From positions 1 through 59,026 of the forward strand of contig JASJCA010000059.1 of the NCBI GenBank assembly GCA_030066215.1: a DNA stretch of 59,026 bases. The letters are read 5' to 3'. Shown here piece by piece: positions 1-9,785 of this stretch. Below the pieces are notes generated by a model that made no database searches, had not been told where the DNA came from, and worked only from the letters and a program-made list of their open reading frames with translations. Positions within the stretch are counted from its first letter, which is position 1. Each line of letters starts with the position of its first letter. A program made the translations under genes and the position numbers. This DNA is from Rhodobacter sp. (GTDB lineage Bacteria > Pseudomonadota > Alphaproteobacteria > Rhodobacterales > Rhodobacteraceae).

Positions 1-677
1 ACATGCACGTAGTCGCGGATGCAGGTGCCGTCGGGGGTGGCATAGTCGGTGCCGAACACAGTCAACTCTGCCCGCTGACCGTCGATGGCGTCCAGCATCA
101 GCGGGATCAAATGCGTCTCGGGCCGGTGGAACTCACCGACCTCGCCGTCCGGGTCGGCGCCGGCCACGTTGAAATAGCGAAAGATGACGTGACGCAGGCC
201 GTGGCTGGCCTCGAAATTCGCCAAAATGTCCTCGATCGCTCGTTTCGAGGCGCCATAGGCGTTGATCGGCGCCTGCGCGCAGGTTTCGTCGAGCAGCACA
301 TTGTCGTGCTCGCCATAGGTGGCGCAGGTCGACGAGAAGACGAAGTTCATACAGCCGTGATCGACCGCCGCCTCGATCAGCTTTAGCGAGCCGAGCACGT
401 TGTTGTGCCAGTACTTGCCAGGGTCCTGCATGCTTTCGCCGACCAGGCTCGAGGCCGCGAAATGCATCACCGCGTCGGGCAGGTACTGCGAGAAGACGTC
501 GTTCAGTCGAGCGCGGTCGTTCAGGTCGCCGCGCTCGAACGGGCCGTATTTCACGGCGTCGGCCCATCCTGTCGACAGGTTGTCAAATGCGATCGGAACA
601 TATCCGGCCGCCGCCAGCGCCTTGCAGGCATGCGAGCCGATGTATCCGGCCCCCCCGGTCACCAGAATGTTCGACAT
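1..677 (-). CDS. galE: UDP-glucose 4-epimerase, 3' end cut by window edge
   Basis: This protein interconverts UDP-glucose and UDP-galactose in the cytoplasm using bound NAD, feeding exopolysaccharide or LPS synthesis. About 225 N-terminal residues are in the window and the reading frame runs off the left edge without a stop. The Rossmann glycine motif GGAGYIGSH sits at residues 8-16. Further on come SSTCATYGE (catalytic serine/threonine region), the YGASK catalytic Tyr-x3-Lys, and RYFNVAGADPDGEVGE of the substrate-binding part. The start ATG lies 14 nt after the galU stop, so the two form an operon. Identity is secure; the C-terminus cannot be seen. Confidence 0.95.
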   Translation of the reverse strand, partial: MSNILVTGGAGYIGSHACKALAAAGYVPIAFDNLSTGWADAVKYGPFERGDLNDRARLNDVFSQYLPDAVMHFAASSLVGESMQDPGKYWHNNVLGSLKLIEAAVDHGCMNFVFSSTCATYGEHDNVLLDETCAQAPINAYGASKRAIEDILANFEASHGLRHVIFRYFNVAGADPDGEVGEFHRPETHLIPLMLDAIDGQRAELTVFGTDYATPDGTCIRDYVH

Positions 678-691
678 CGGCCAATCGCCAG

Positions 692-1588
692 CTATTGTGC
701 CGCCTTCTGCAGCGTGACCATTTGTTTGAGGTAGTCCAAGAACTCGTCCTGCAATTCTTCGCGCGCCAGGCCAAAGGCCACCGTCGCCTGCAGGAACCCG
801 GCTTTCGAGCCGCAATCGAACCTTTGACCCCGGAATCGGTAGCCAAAGACGTCGCGGCCTTCGGCGATCTCGGCAGCAATGGCGTCAGTCAACTGAATCT
901 CGCCGCCCGCCCCGCTCTTGAGCCTGTTGAGGTTGTTGAGGACCTTGGGCGCCAGGATATAGCGCCCAATAACGGCGAGGTTGGACGGAGCCGCGTCCGG
1001 CTTCGGCTTTTCGACCATGCCGTTGACCGAAACGATCGACCCCATGTCGTCGCGCACGTCGAGCACGCCATAGGCAGAGGCTTGCGCGGGAGGAACCTCC
1101 ATCGCTGCAACCATGCTGCCGCCCAATTTGTCATAGGCCTCGACCATCTGCTGAAGACACGGCGTCTCGGCGGCGATCACGTCGTCGGGCAGGATCACCG
1201 CAAACGGCTCGTTCGGCGAGATCAGACGCCGCGCGCACCAGACCGCGTGCCCCAGCCCCAGCGCTTTGTGCTGGCGGATGTAGGCGATCGCACCGCTTTC
1301 CATGTTGGTGTTTTTCAGCGTGTCCAACAGCTCGTCCTTGCCGCGCTTGCGCAGCGAGGTTTCCAGCTCCGGCGCGTGGTCGAAATAGTCCTCCAGCGCG
1401 CCCTTGCCGCGCGACGTGACGAAGATGAACTCTTTGATCCCGGCCGCCCGCGCCTCGTCGATCGCGTATTGGATCAACGGCCGGTCGACCAAGGTCATGA
1501 TCTCTTTCGGGATCGACTTGGTTGCGGGAAGAAAGCGCGTGCCAAGCCCTGCGACGGGAAACACCGCCTTCGTCACTTTACGTCCCAT
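692..1588 (-). CDS. galU: UTP--glucose-1-phosphate uridylyltransferase
   Basis: The enzyme makes UDP-glucose from glucose-1-phosphate and UTP and so supplies galE just downstream. It is 298 residues long, the usual GalU size. The nucleotide-binding signature GLGTRFLPATKSIPKE is at the N-terminus, followed by VDRPLIQYAIDEA, and the C-terminal half contains YRFRGQRFDCGSKAGFL. I chose the ATG preceded by AGAGGTAGGGGC rather than an upstream in-frame codon that adds 13 residues. About 128 bp of relatively AT-rich DNA separates it from the glycosyltransferase gene upstream and probably holds the galU-galE promoter. Confidence 0.96.
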   Translation of the reverse strand: MGRKVTKAVFPVAGLGTRFLPATKSIPKEIMTLVDRPLIQYAIDEARAAGIKEFIFVTSRGKGALEDYFDHAPELETSLRKRGKDELLDTLKNTNMESGAIAYIRQHKALGLGHAVWCARRLISPNEPFAVILPDDVIAAETPCLQQMVEAYDKLGGSMVAAMEVPPAQASAYGVLDVRDDMGSIVSVNGMVEKPKPDAAPSNLAVIGRYILAPKVLNNLNRLKSGAGGEIQLTDAIAAEIAEGRDVFGYRFRGQRFDCGSKAGFLQATVAFGLAREELQDEFLDYLKQMVTLQKAAQ

Positions 1589-1716
1589 GCCCCTACCTCT
1601 GGACCGCGTTTTCTTTGCTACTAGCATGCCTTAGCATCAAATCCATCCATCAAATCGTATCAGAATCGGGCATTTGCATGGCAAAATGGCACATTTCTTC
1701 CAAGTGTCGCAAATTC

Positions 1717-2958
1717 TCAACCAGGTGGTAGGCCACGGATTTGTGCAACTCGCGCGCGTTCTTGTGCGACGCGCTGCCGAAATGAGCGGAATTGAATCAG
1801 CGGTCCGTCGCGCCGTGACCGCCCAAACAGACCGCCGGTCTGTTCCCAGAACCCGGCACGCCGAAAGCGCACGCGATGGTACATCGCGGAGGGGCTGAAC
1901 AGAAACACCGACACCCGTCGCCCGTCCTGCACCAGGCGCGCCGCCTCCCGTCGGATCGCCCGCGCCGACCAGGACCGAGCGGTCAGGACGCTATGGCCCG
2001 CATAGGAGCGGCGTGGGCGGAAGGGAAGGAACGCCGGCGGGCTGTCTTGGCGCGGCGGCAAGGGACCGATCGCGCGTGCGCCACCGTCGCGAATTCCGGC
2101 CTCGAGCGTCTGCAGCAACCGCCCGACATCGCGTGGCTCGCAAGCACCGGCGACCAAGTGCCGGATCAACCGCGCACGCTGTTCGGTTCGCAGGCGCTGC
2201 AGCACCGGCGCATGCGGCTCCGCGCCGGCATGCTTTCGCAAAAGCACGACCTGGCTGGCGCCGATGTCGAACAGAGTTCGCGGCATCCGGTCCAGCCTGC
2301 GACGGGCCGAGGCGGCAAAGCCGTGATGCACCTGCGCCAACGGTACGACGGCCGTCTTCACCCCAGCAGCCGCCAGCCGCAGGTTCAGGTCGGTTTCGTC
2401 CATGAAGAAGGCGAAGGCCGGGTCGAACCCGCCCGCCTGCCGCAGGATGTCGGTGCGGAAGGCGCAATTGGTGCCCTCGGTCTTCACAGCGCCGTCCGCC
2501 GGCGCATCGAACACCGCCTGCGCATCGCCTCCGGCGCCAAGCGGCGCATGTGTCCCGAACCGGTCGACCAGCCGAGCCCCATATTGCAGCGAGATGCCGT
2601 TGCGGCCGATCACGTAGCCGCCAGCGGCACCCACCGCCGGGTCGGCAAACGGCGCCGTGAGTTGCGTCAGCCAGGTCGGCTCTGGCACCGCGTCGTCGTC
2701 GATGAAGGCCACCACCGCGCCCGCGGCCAGCGCCAGCCCGGTGTTACGCGCCATCGAGATGTTGGCCGTCTCGAACGCCGCCGTCTTGATCCGCCCGCCA
2801 AACCCGTCCGCGTCCAGAGCGGCAAGCCCCGCCGGATCGGCGACCACGATCACCTCGAATCCGCTGCGGTCGAGCTGTTCGATCCCGGTCAGGCAGCGGC
2901 GCAGGGCGTGGGGGCGGTCCAGGCTAACGACAATGACGCTGACCTCCGCCGCGCTCAT
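1717..2958 (-). CDS. GT2 family glycosyltransferase
   Basis: This is a probable inverting family-2 glycosyltransferase of 413 residues. The N-terminal GT-A fold is clear: EVSVIVVSLDRPHALRRCL, then NISMARNTGLALAAG, and the metal-binding AFIDDDAVPEPTWL. FFMDETDLNLRLAAAG is the typical acceptor-side motif. The last roughly 150 residues are basic and include a conserved-looking stretch, VSVFLFSPSAMYHRVRFRRAG, that does not belong to the GT2 core. The start ATG overlaps the stop of the KdsB-like gene by 4 bp (ATGA), so it is translated with kdsB and cysQ. The sugar substrate cannot be read from sequence; the context suggests capsule or LPS. Confidence 0.85.
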   Translation of the reverse strand: MSAAEVSVIVVSLDRPHALRRCLTGIEQLDRSGFEVIVVADPAGLAALDADGFGGRIKTAAFETANISMARNTGLALAAGAVVAFIDDDAVPEPTWLTQLTAPFADPAVGAAGGYVIGRNGISLQYGARLVDRFGTHAPLGAGGDAQAVFDAPADGAVKTEGTNCAFRTDILRQAGGFDPAFAFFMDETDLNLRLAAAGVKTAVVPLAQVHHGFAASARRRLDRMPRTLFDIGASQVVLLRKHAGAEPHAPVLQRLRTEQRARLIRHLVAGACEPRDVGRLLQTLEAGIRDGGARAIGPLPPRQDSPPAFLPFRPRRSYAGHSVLTARSWSARAIRREAARLVQDGRRVSVFLFSPSAMYHRVRFRRAGFWEQTGGLFGRSRRDGPLIQFRSFRQRVAQERARVAQIRGLPPG

Positions 2959-3755
2959 TCGATGCCCATCTCGGCCATCATCGCCTCGAGCCGCGGCACG
3001 TCCTCGGGGTTGTTGAGCTCCCAGAACTGGCGCCCGTGGGCCTCGACCTCGACGCAAAGCACCGGATGCTCCTGTTCGAGAAATCGCAACTGCTCCAGCC
3101 CCTCCAGCTGTTCGAGCGGTCCGGTCGGCAGCAGCGGATAGGCGGCCAAAGCGGCGGGGCGATAAGCATAGACGCCGACATGGTGAAAGACCGGCGTTGG
3201 CTCGGTGTCGGGATAGACCTCGGTGGTGAAGGGGATCACCTCTTTCGAGAAATAGAGCGCCCGCTTGTCCTGGGCGAAGACCGCCGTGGTGCCGCCGACC
3301 CGGCCGGCGCGCCGATCCTCCAGAAACCCGTTCAACGCCCGCCCGTCGCAGCGCAGGACCGGGGTGGCGACTTCGGCCGTGGGATGTTCGGCCAGGTTAG
3401 AGACCAAATCGTCGATGAACCACACAGGCGTCAGCGGCGCATCGCCCTGCAGATTGACGATGATGTCGTAGCCGCCGCCAAGCGTGGTCAACGCCTCGGC
3501 GCAGCGTTCGGTCCCGTTGGCGCAGTCGGGCGAGGTCATCACCACCTCGGCGCCGAACCCCGCGGCGGCCTCGGCAATGCGGTCGTCGTCTGTGGCGACA
3601 ACCACGCGCGGGGCGCCCGCGACCTCTTGCGCCACCTCCCAGGTGCGCTGCACCAGGCTGCGGCTGTCGCCGGTCGCGCCGCGCAACGCCACCAGCGGCT
3701 TGCCCGGATAGCGCGTCGAAGCGTAGCGCGCCGGGATCACGATCAGGACAGACAT
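2955..3755 (-). CDS. kdsB: CMP-Kdo synthetase (KdsB/KpsU family)
   Basis: This is a 3-deoxy-manno-octulosonate cytidylyltransferase, which activates Kdo as CMP-Kdo for LPS core or a Kdo-linked capsule. It is 266 residues. The hallmark N-terminus IPARYASTRYPGKPL is present, followed by VVATDDDRI, the NGTERCAEA motif, NLQGDAPL (metal/nucleotide binding) and YAYRPAALAAYPLLP. The chosen ATG overlaps the cysQ stop by one base (TGATG). An essential LPS kdsB is often located elsewhere, so with the nearby KpsM-like permease this copy may be the capsule-specific KpsU type. The family call is firm; which paralogue it is remains inference. Confidence 0.9.
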   Translation of the reverse strand: MSVLIVIPARYASTRYPGKPLVALRGATGDSRSLVQRTWEVAQEVAGAPRVVVATDDDRIAEAAAGFGAEVVMTSPDCANGTERCAEALTTLGGGYDIIVNLQGDAPLTPVWFIDDLVSNLAEHPTAEVATPVLRCDGRALNGFLEDRRAGRVGGTTAVFAQDKRALYFSKEVIPFTTEVYPDTEPTPVFHHVGVYAYRPAALAAYPLLPTGPLEQLEGLEQLRFLEQEHPVLCVEVEAHGRQFWELNNPEDVPRLEAMMAEMGIE

Positions 3756-4588
3756 CAGCCGGTCTGCAGGCTTACACCCGGCGCATAGGCGATGAAGAAC
3801 GGGTTTTCGTAGCCTGGCTTGCCGTAGGTCAGGTCGGTGTGGTCGTCGAACCGCACCACCTGCCCGCCCGCGCCGCGCAATACCGCATGGCCCGCAGCGG
3901 TGTCCCATTCCATGGTGCGCCCCAGCCGCGGGTAGAGGTCGGCCTCGCCCGCCGCGACGAGGCAGAATTTCAGCGACGAGCCCGCGCTGGTCATGTCGCG
4001 CACAGCGTATTTGCCGATATAGTCGTCGGTCGCCTGGTCGCGATGCGATTTCGAGGCGACGACCATCAGGGCGGCGTTGTCGGGCGTGGTCACCGAAATC
4101 GGCCGCACCGGCCCGACCGCGTCGGGCGCCAACTCGCCGGTCTCTTCCACTGACTGGCCTGTGGCGTCGGTGTAGAACATCCGCCGCTTCGCCGGAGCAT
4201 AGACCACCCCGCGGATCGGCACGCCGTCTTCGACATAGGCGATGTTGACGGTGAACTCGCCGCGCCGCTGCACGAACTCCTTGGTCCCGTCGAGCGGATC
4301 GACGATCAGGAATCGCGCGGCGCGGGCGCTGTGCGAGGTCGCCTGTTCTTCGGTGACCAGCGCAACGTCCGGGAACGCCGCGCGCAAACCCGCCGAGATC
4401 AGTGCGTCCGCCGCCTCATCCGCCGCCGTCACGGGGCTGTCGTCGGATTTCGCCCGCACGTCGACATGGTCGGATCGGTAGATCGACATGATCGCATCGC
4501 CCGCCTCCAGCGCGAGGCGCCGCATCACCGCCGTCAAGTTGTCGAAATCCAACGCTCGCTCCGTCTGAGGCGCCGATATCCGCGCCAT
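3755..4588 (-). CDS. cysQ: 3'(2'),5'-bisphosphate nucleotidase CysQ
   Basis: The enzyme removes the 3'-phosphate from PAP or PAPS, recycling the by-product of sulfotransferase and sulfate-assimilation reactions. It is a Mg-dependent, Li-sensitive member of the inositol monophosphatase superfamily. The motifs are all there: TAADEAADALI, VTEEQATS, the metal site DPLDGTKEF, and EWDTAAGHAVLRGAGG near the C-terminus. It is 277 residues from the ATG used here; a GTG eight codons upstream (4612) is a possible alternative start and neither has a strong ribosome-binding site. It heads a cysQ-kdsB-GT2 operon and is divergent from the polysaccharide permease gene. Confidence 0.92.
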   Translation of the reverse strand: MARISAPQTERALDFDNLTAVMRRLALEAGDAIMSIYRSDHVDVRAKSDDSPVTAADEAADALISAGLRAAFPDVALVTEEQATSHSARAARFLIVDPLDGTKEFVQRRGEFTVNIAYVEDGVPIRGVVYAPAKRRMFYTDATGQSVEETGELAPDAVGPVRPISVTTPDNAALMVVASKSHRDQATDDYIGKYAVRDMTSAGSSLKFCLVAAGEADLYPRLGRTMEWDTAAGHAVLRGAGGQVVRFDDHTDLTYGKPGYENPFFIAYAPGVSLQTG

Positions 4589-4695
4589 CGTTGAGTTTTT
4601 CGCCTGCGCCACTTATGCTGGCTCGGTAAAGGAACGGCAAGATTTCCCTGCGACAAAGACGGGGACGGCCAAGAGAGCGGGTGATTTAGGCGGCC

Positions 4696-5517
4696 ATGTT
4701 CGAACCGCGCGTACAACGATCGTCGTTCCATGCGGCGCTCAACATGTTTGAGTTGATCTACCATGCGACGGTCCGCAGCATCCGCAAGTCGCATGGCAAT
4801 GCGATCATCGGCCTGTTGATGTCCATGTTGCAGACCGTGATCCTGGTCGCGGTGTTCTATGTGATGTTCTCGATCCTGGGCCTGCGCGGCAGCGCGATCC
4901 GGGGCGACTTCCTGCTTTATATCCTGTCCGGCATCTTCCTGTTTCTGACCCACAACAAGGCCTTGGGGGCGGTCATGGGGTCCGAGGGGCCGGCCTCGCC
5001 GATGATGCTGCACGCGCCGATGAACACCTCTATCGCCATCGTCTCGGCGGCGCTGTCGTGCCTCTATATCCAGACGCTGTCGCTGCTGATGATCCTGTTC
5101 ATCTACCACGTGGCGTTCACGCCGATCGAATTCTACGACCCAATCTCCGGCTTCGGGATGTTCCTCTTGTCGTGGTTTTCCGGCTGTGCGGTGGGCATGG
5201 TACTTTTGGCGCTGAAACCCTGGATGCCGGCGGTCGTGGCCATCGTGTCGCAGATCTACACCCGCGCCAACATGATCGCCTCGGGCAAGATGTTCGTGGC
5301 CAACACGCTGCCGGGCTACATGATTGCGATGTTCGACTGGAACCCGCTGTTTCACTCCATCGACCAGGCCCGCGGCTTCGTCTTCATCAACTACAACCCG
5401 CATTACAGCTCGATCTCGTACCCGATGCTGTTGTCGATCACACTGATCATGATGGGCCTGATGGGCGAGTTCTACACCCGCCGCCACGCCTCGGCGAGCT
5501 GGTCGGCCGGCAAGTAA
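4696..5517 (+). CDS. ABC-2 type polysaccharide export permease (KpsM-like)
   Basis: This inner-membrane protein of 273 residues has six hydrophobic segments (for example GLLMSMLQTVILVAVFYVMF and PMLLSITLIMMGLMGEF) and the fold of the KpsM/Wzm/RkpT family. Such permeases move lipid-linked capsule or O-antigen across the inner membrane with a KpsT-type ATPase. The amphipathic N-terminal stretch HATVRSIRKSHGNAIIGLLM is typical. No KpsT, KpsE or KpsD partner lies in the window; downstream is a 607 bp gene-free region. It is divergent from cysQ across about 107 bp. The exact polymer exported is unknown. Confidence 0.82.
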   Translation: MFEPRVQRSSFHAALNMFELIYHATVRSIRKSHGNAIIGLLMSMLQTVILVAVFYVMFSILGLRGSAIRGDFLLYILSGIFLFLTHNKALGAVMGSEGPASPMMLHAPMNTSIAIVSAALSCLYIQTLSLLMILFIYHVAFTPIEFYDPISGFGMFLLSWFSGCAVGMVLLALKPWMPAVVAIVSQIYTRANMIASGKMFVANTLPGYMIAMFDWNPLFHSIDQARGFVFINYNPHYSSISYPMLLSITLIMMGLMGEFYTRRHASASWSAGK

Positions 5518-6124
5518 CCGCCCCACCGTACGCTGTATTCACCAGACCGAAAGCCGGGTCGGGTATACCCCGGGATTGAGCGCTCCACGCAGGGTCACGC
5601 CTGTGTGACATCGACGATCCGGTCCCAAAGACCACCTCTTCATCGGGTGCAGGGACGGTTCTTTGATCGCACGGCCCGCGGGTTCCAGACACGGGCCGGA
5701 AACCAACCGGGGTTTATCCCCGCGGAATGTCCATTGGCGGCGCCGCCAACTTTTAGCGGACCCAAGCCAGAGACGACGTGAGAGCCCATGAACCTCCGGA
5801 TCTGGACCGATGACGGGGAGACGCCGCATTGTGTCCGGAGGTCGGTGTTTCGAGGCCGGTGTCGGTGACCTGATCAAATGGTCTCGCCCCGCACCCATGG
5901 CTGGGTGCGATGGTGCCGGGTCTCACTGAACGAATTGCCTCGTGCAGTCGTTGACTGCTCGCCCCGGGCACGGACTCAAGGGGCACCGCTCTCATCAAAG
6001 GACCAAGGCCTACTTAAGCTCAATAGCGAAGTCACGTGGCACAATCAGACCGGATCCCACCCGACCGAAACGCAAAGCCGCCCGGCACATCCGGCACACC
6101 GCCTCCCCAGAAGCCAAGGCGTCC
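5518..6124. other. 607 bp gene-free region rich in inverted repeats
   Basis: This is the only stretch over 300 bp with no supported gene. Reading frames here are short, arginine/proline/tryptophan-rich and lack acidic residues and ribosome-binding sites, so I do not call them. Several clean inverted repeats are visible: TTGGCGGCGCCGCCAA at 5734-5749 followed by CTTTT; CGGGG/CCCCG around 5709-5723; CCTCCGGA (5793-5800) with TCCGGAGG (5834-5841); CGCACCCA-TGGC-TGGGTGCG near 5889-5908; and GCAGTC-GTT-GACTGC near 5944-5958. It could hold a structured RNA, the 3' UTR of the permease gene, or relics of a lost element. I do not recognise RNase P, tmRNA or 6S RNA. Confidence 0.5.
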
Positions 6125-6730
6125 TCACTCCACCACCCGCAGGGTCAGGTTGATGCGTCCGCCGTCCGGCAAGAGCCGCGAGCTGCCTTGGCGGATGCGC
6201 TCAAGGCCGTGATAGGTCAGCCGTGCCGCGCCGCCCATCACCACGACGTCGCCCGAGTGCAGCCAGACCGCTTCGGTCTTGCCACCGCGTGTCGGGTTGC
6301 CGATCCGAAAAAGCCCGTCGTCGCCAAGCGAAATCGACATCACCGGCCAGGAGAAATCGGCTTCGTCGCGGTCTTGGTGCAGGCCCATCTTCGCCGCCGG
6401 CCCGTAGAAATTGACCAAACAGCAGTCCGGCAATCGATCCAGCTCTGTCACATCCCGCCAAACGTCAAGCACGCTATCCGGGATCGGCGGCCAGGCCGTG
6501 CCCGAGGGATGCTCGGTCACATATCGATATCCCCGACGATCCGAAAACCAGCCGTAATTGCCGGCTGACGTCATCCGCACGGACATCGGTTTGCCAAAGG
6601 GCGTCATCGGCGAAAACAGCGGCGCTGCGGCGACAACCGCCTGGATAGCGGCCAAAATCTCGGCTTGAGCCTGCGGGTCCAGATATCCCTGGAACAGCTT
6701 GAACCCACGAATGTCGAGTGGCGCTTGCAT
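6125..6730 (-). CDS. alkB: AlkB family DNA repair dioxygenase
   Basis: This is an Fe(II)/2-oxoglutarate-dependent dioxygenase that removes 1-methyladenine and 3-methylcytosine from DNA or RNA by oxidative demethylation. It is 201 residues, near the usual AlkB length. The iron ligands are visible in LHQDRDEADFSWPVMSISLG (His-x-Asp) and in the distal histidine of LTYHGLERIR, and the 2-oxoglutarate-binding arginine in RINLTLRVV. The nucleotide-flipping loop region MTSAGNYGWFSDRRGY matches E. coli AlkB. I used the ATG at the start of MQAPLDIRGFKLFQGYL. It is divergent from the MipA-type porin gene across 108 bp. Confidence 0.92.
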   Translation of the reverse strand: MQAPLDIRGFKLFQGYLDPQAQAEILAAIQAVVAAAPLFSPMTPFGKPMSVRMTSAGNYGWFSDRRGYRYVTEHPSGTAWPPIPDSVLDVWRDVTELDRLPDCCLVNFYGPAAKMGLHQDRDEADFSWPVMSISLGDDGLFRIGNPTRGGKTEAVWLHSGDVVVMGGAARLTYHGLERIRQGSSRLLPDGGRINLTLRVVE

Positions 6731-6838
6731 CCCACGACCGTAAACCGGACACCGGAAGGACCCAAGGTGATCCGCACGACTCCGGCTTGCGTATGCACTG
6801 ACAAAGTACCGGAACCCTGCGTGAGGATGCACAAGCCC

Positions 6839-7600
6839 ATGATCCGTTGTCTCGCAGCCGCCGCCTTGGCCGCCCTGCCCCATGTCGCCCACGCCGACGG
6901 CCCGACCTTTGGACTCGGCGCGGCAGTGGTACCGCAGTTTGAAGGCTCGTCAGACTACAAAGTGTTTCCCGCCCCGTCCTTTGCCTTCTCGCTGGGCCCC
7001 TTTGCGGTTCGCAGCAACGGCCCAGGCGCCGAGGCGGACCTTGTCGTCTCTCGCTCCATCGACGCCGGGCCGATCATGCGTTGGAACGACGGTCGCGACC
7101 CTGCGGATATCGACAACGCCGCGGTCAGCGCCCTGCCTGCGGTGGACGGTGCGCTGATGCTTGGCGGGTTCGCGCAATTGAACTACCCGCTCGCTGACGG
7201 CACCATCCTGTCGCCGCGGCTCAACGTCTTGCAGGGTCTCGACGGCGGCCACGAGGGGCTTATCGCCGAGGCGTCGGTCGGCGTCACGCGCCGCGCCGCT
7301 GACTGGACCTATGGCGCCCGCGCAGGCCTGACTTTCGCCGACGACGACTATATGGACACCTTTTTCAGCGTCGGCCCGGCCAGCCCGTCGGGTCTGGCCG
7401 CCTTCTCCGCCGGCAGCGGGATCAAGGATGTCGGCGTGATGCTCTTCGCCAATTACCAGATCACAGACAACTGGTCCGCCACCGCCGTCGCCGGGTATAG
7501 GCGCCTGACCGGCGATGCCGCCGACAGCCCGATCGTCAGCGTCGCGGGGAATGAAAACCAGGGCTTCCTGAGCCTCGGGTTTTCCTACACCTTCAACTGA
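6839..7600 (+). CDS. MipA/OmpV family outer-membrane protein
   Basis: This is a predicted outer-membrane beta-barrel of 253 residues. It has an N-terminal signal peptide (IRCLAAAALAALPHVAHA) and the MipA/OmpV opening PTFGLGAAVVPQFEGSSDYKVFPAP, followed by alternating amphipathic strands and aromatic-rich ends (LSLGFSYTF). The family includes MltA-interacting scaffold proteins and outer-membrane proteins of unknown role. GAGG at 6823-6826 fits the ATG at 6839 better than the one at 6827, which it directly abuts. It stands alone, followed by the dnaK promoter region. The specific function is not determined. Confidence 0.8.
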   Translation: MIRCLAAAALAALPHVAHADGPTFGLGAAVVPQFEGSSDYKVFPAPSFAFSLGPFAVRSNGPGAEADLVVSRSIDAGPIMRWNDGRDPADIDNAAVSALPAVDGALMLGGFAQLNYPLADGTILSPRLNVLQGLDGGHEGLIAEASVGVTRRAADWTYGARAGLTFADDDYMDTFFSVGPASPSGLAAFSAGSGIKDVGVMLFANYQITDNWSATAVAGYRRLTGDAADSPIVSVAGNENQGFLSLGFSYTFN

Positions 7601-7654
7601 CACACGCCAGATTCAAACGCCGTTACAAAGCGTCATATTTCCCGCACCTCTTCG

Positions 7655-7716
7655 CTTGCAGCACCTCTGACCCCTCCCTATATACGCCCGGAAGCCTCGC
7701 GGGGATGTGATCCCCG
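7655..7716 (+). promoter_or_regulatory. dnaK heat-shock-type promoter and leader hairpin
   Basis: CTTGCA (7655-7660) followed after 15 nt by CCCTATAT (7676-7683) resembles the RpoH (sigma-32) consensus. The same bases also read as TTGCAG, 17 nt, TATATA, a passable housekeeping promoter. About 16 nt downstream lies a perfect hairpin, CGGGGAT-GTG-ATCCCCG (7700-7716), at the start of the roughly 105-nt dnaK leader. The family context (dnaKJ is classically RpoH-controlled) supports the call; no transcription start has been mapped. Confidence 0.55.
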
Positions 7717-7793
7717 TGAAACCTATGGGATCGGAGGGCGGCGCCGGAATGGGCCAACCTCCACAACATCGCCGAGAAGAGAGGATTTTGAGC

Positions 7794-9713
<1,920 letters not shown>

Positions 9714-9736
9714 GCGCAAGCCGAACGCAAGCGGGG

Positions 9737-9757
9737 CCGGCCTGAGCTTCAGGCCGG
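9737..9757 (+). promoter_or_regulatory. intercistronic hairpin between dnaK and dnaJ
   Basis: CCGGCCTGA-GCT-TCAGGCCGG forms a perfect 9-bp stem with a 3-nt loop in the 72-bp dnaK-dnaJ spacer. It is not followed by a T-run, so it is more likely an RNA-processing or partial-termination element that lowers DnaJ relative to DnaK than a full terminator. That role is inferred. Confidence 0.5.
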
Positions 9758-9785
9758 TCCTGGCGTTCCGAAAGGACGGTAAGCG

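Noticed and set aside
4534-5526. 330-residue minus-strand frame opposite the KpsM-like permease
   Set aside because: Asp/Arg/Gln/His-rich shadow of a membrane protein gene, overlapping cysQ and the promoter region.
5539-5898. 119-residue minus-strand ORF in the gene-free gap
   Set aside because: Few acidic residues, rich in Arg/Pro/Ser/Trp, no ribosome-binding site; it looks like translated structured or non-coding DNA.
5518-6124. Known structured RNA (RNase P RNA, tmRNA, 6S RNA) in the gap
   Set aside because: I looked for the RNase P core GGAAAGTCCGGGCTC, for a tmRNA tag reading frame such as AANDN-A, and for a 6S-like long hairpin, and found none on either strand.
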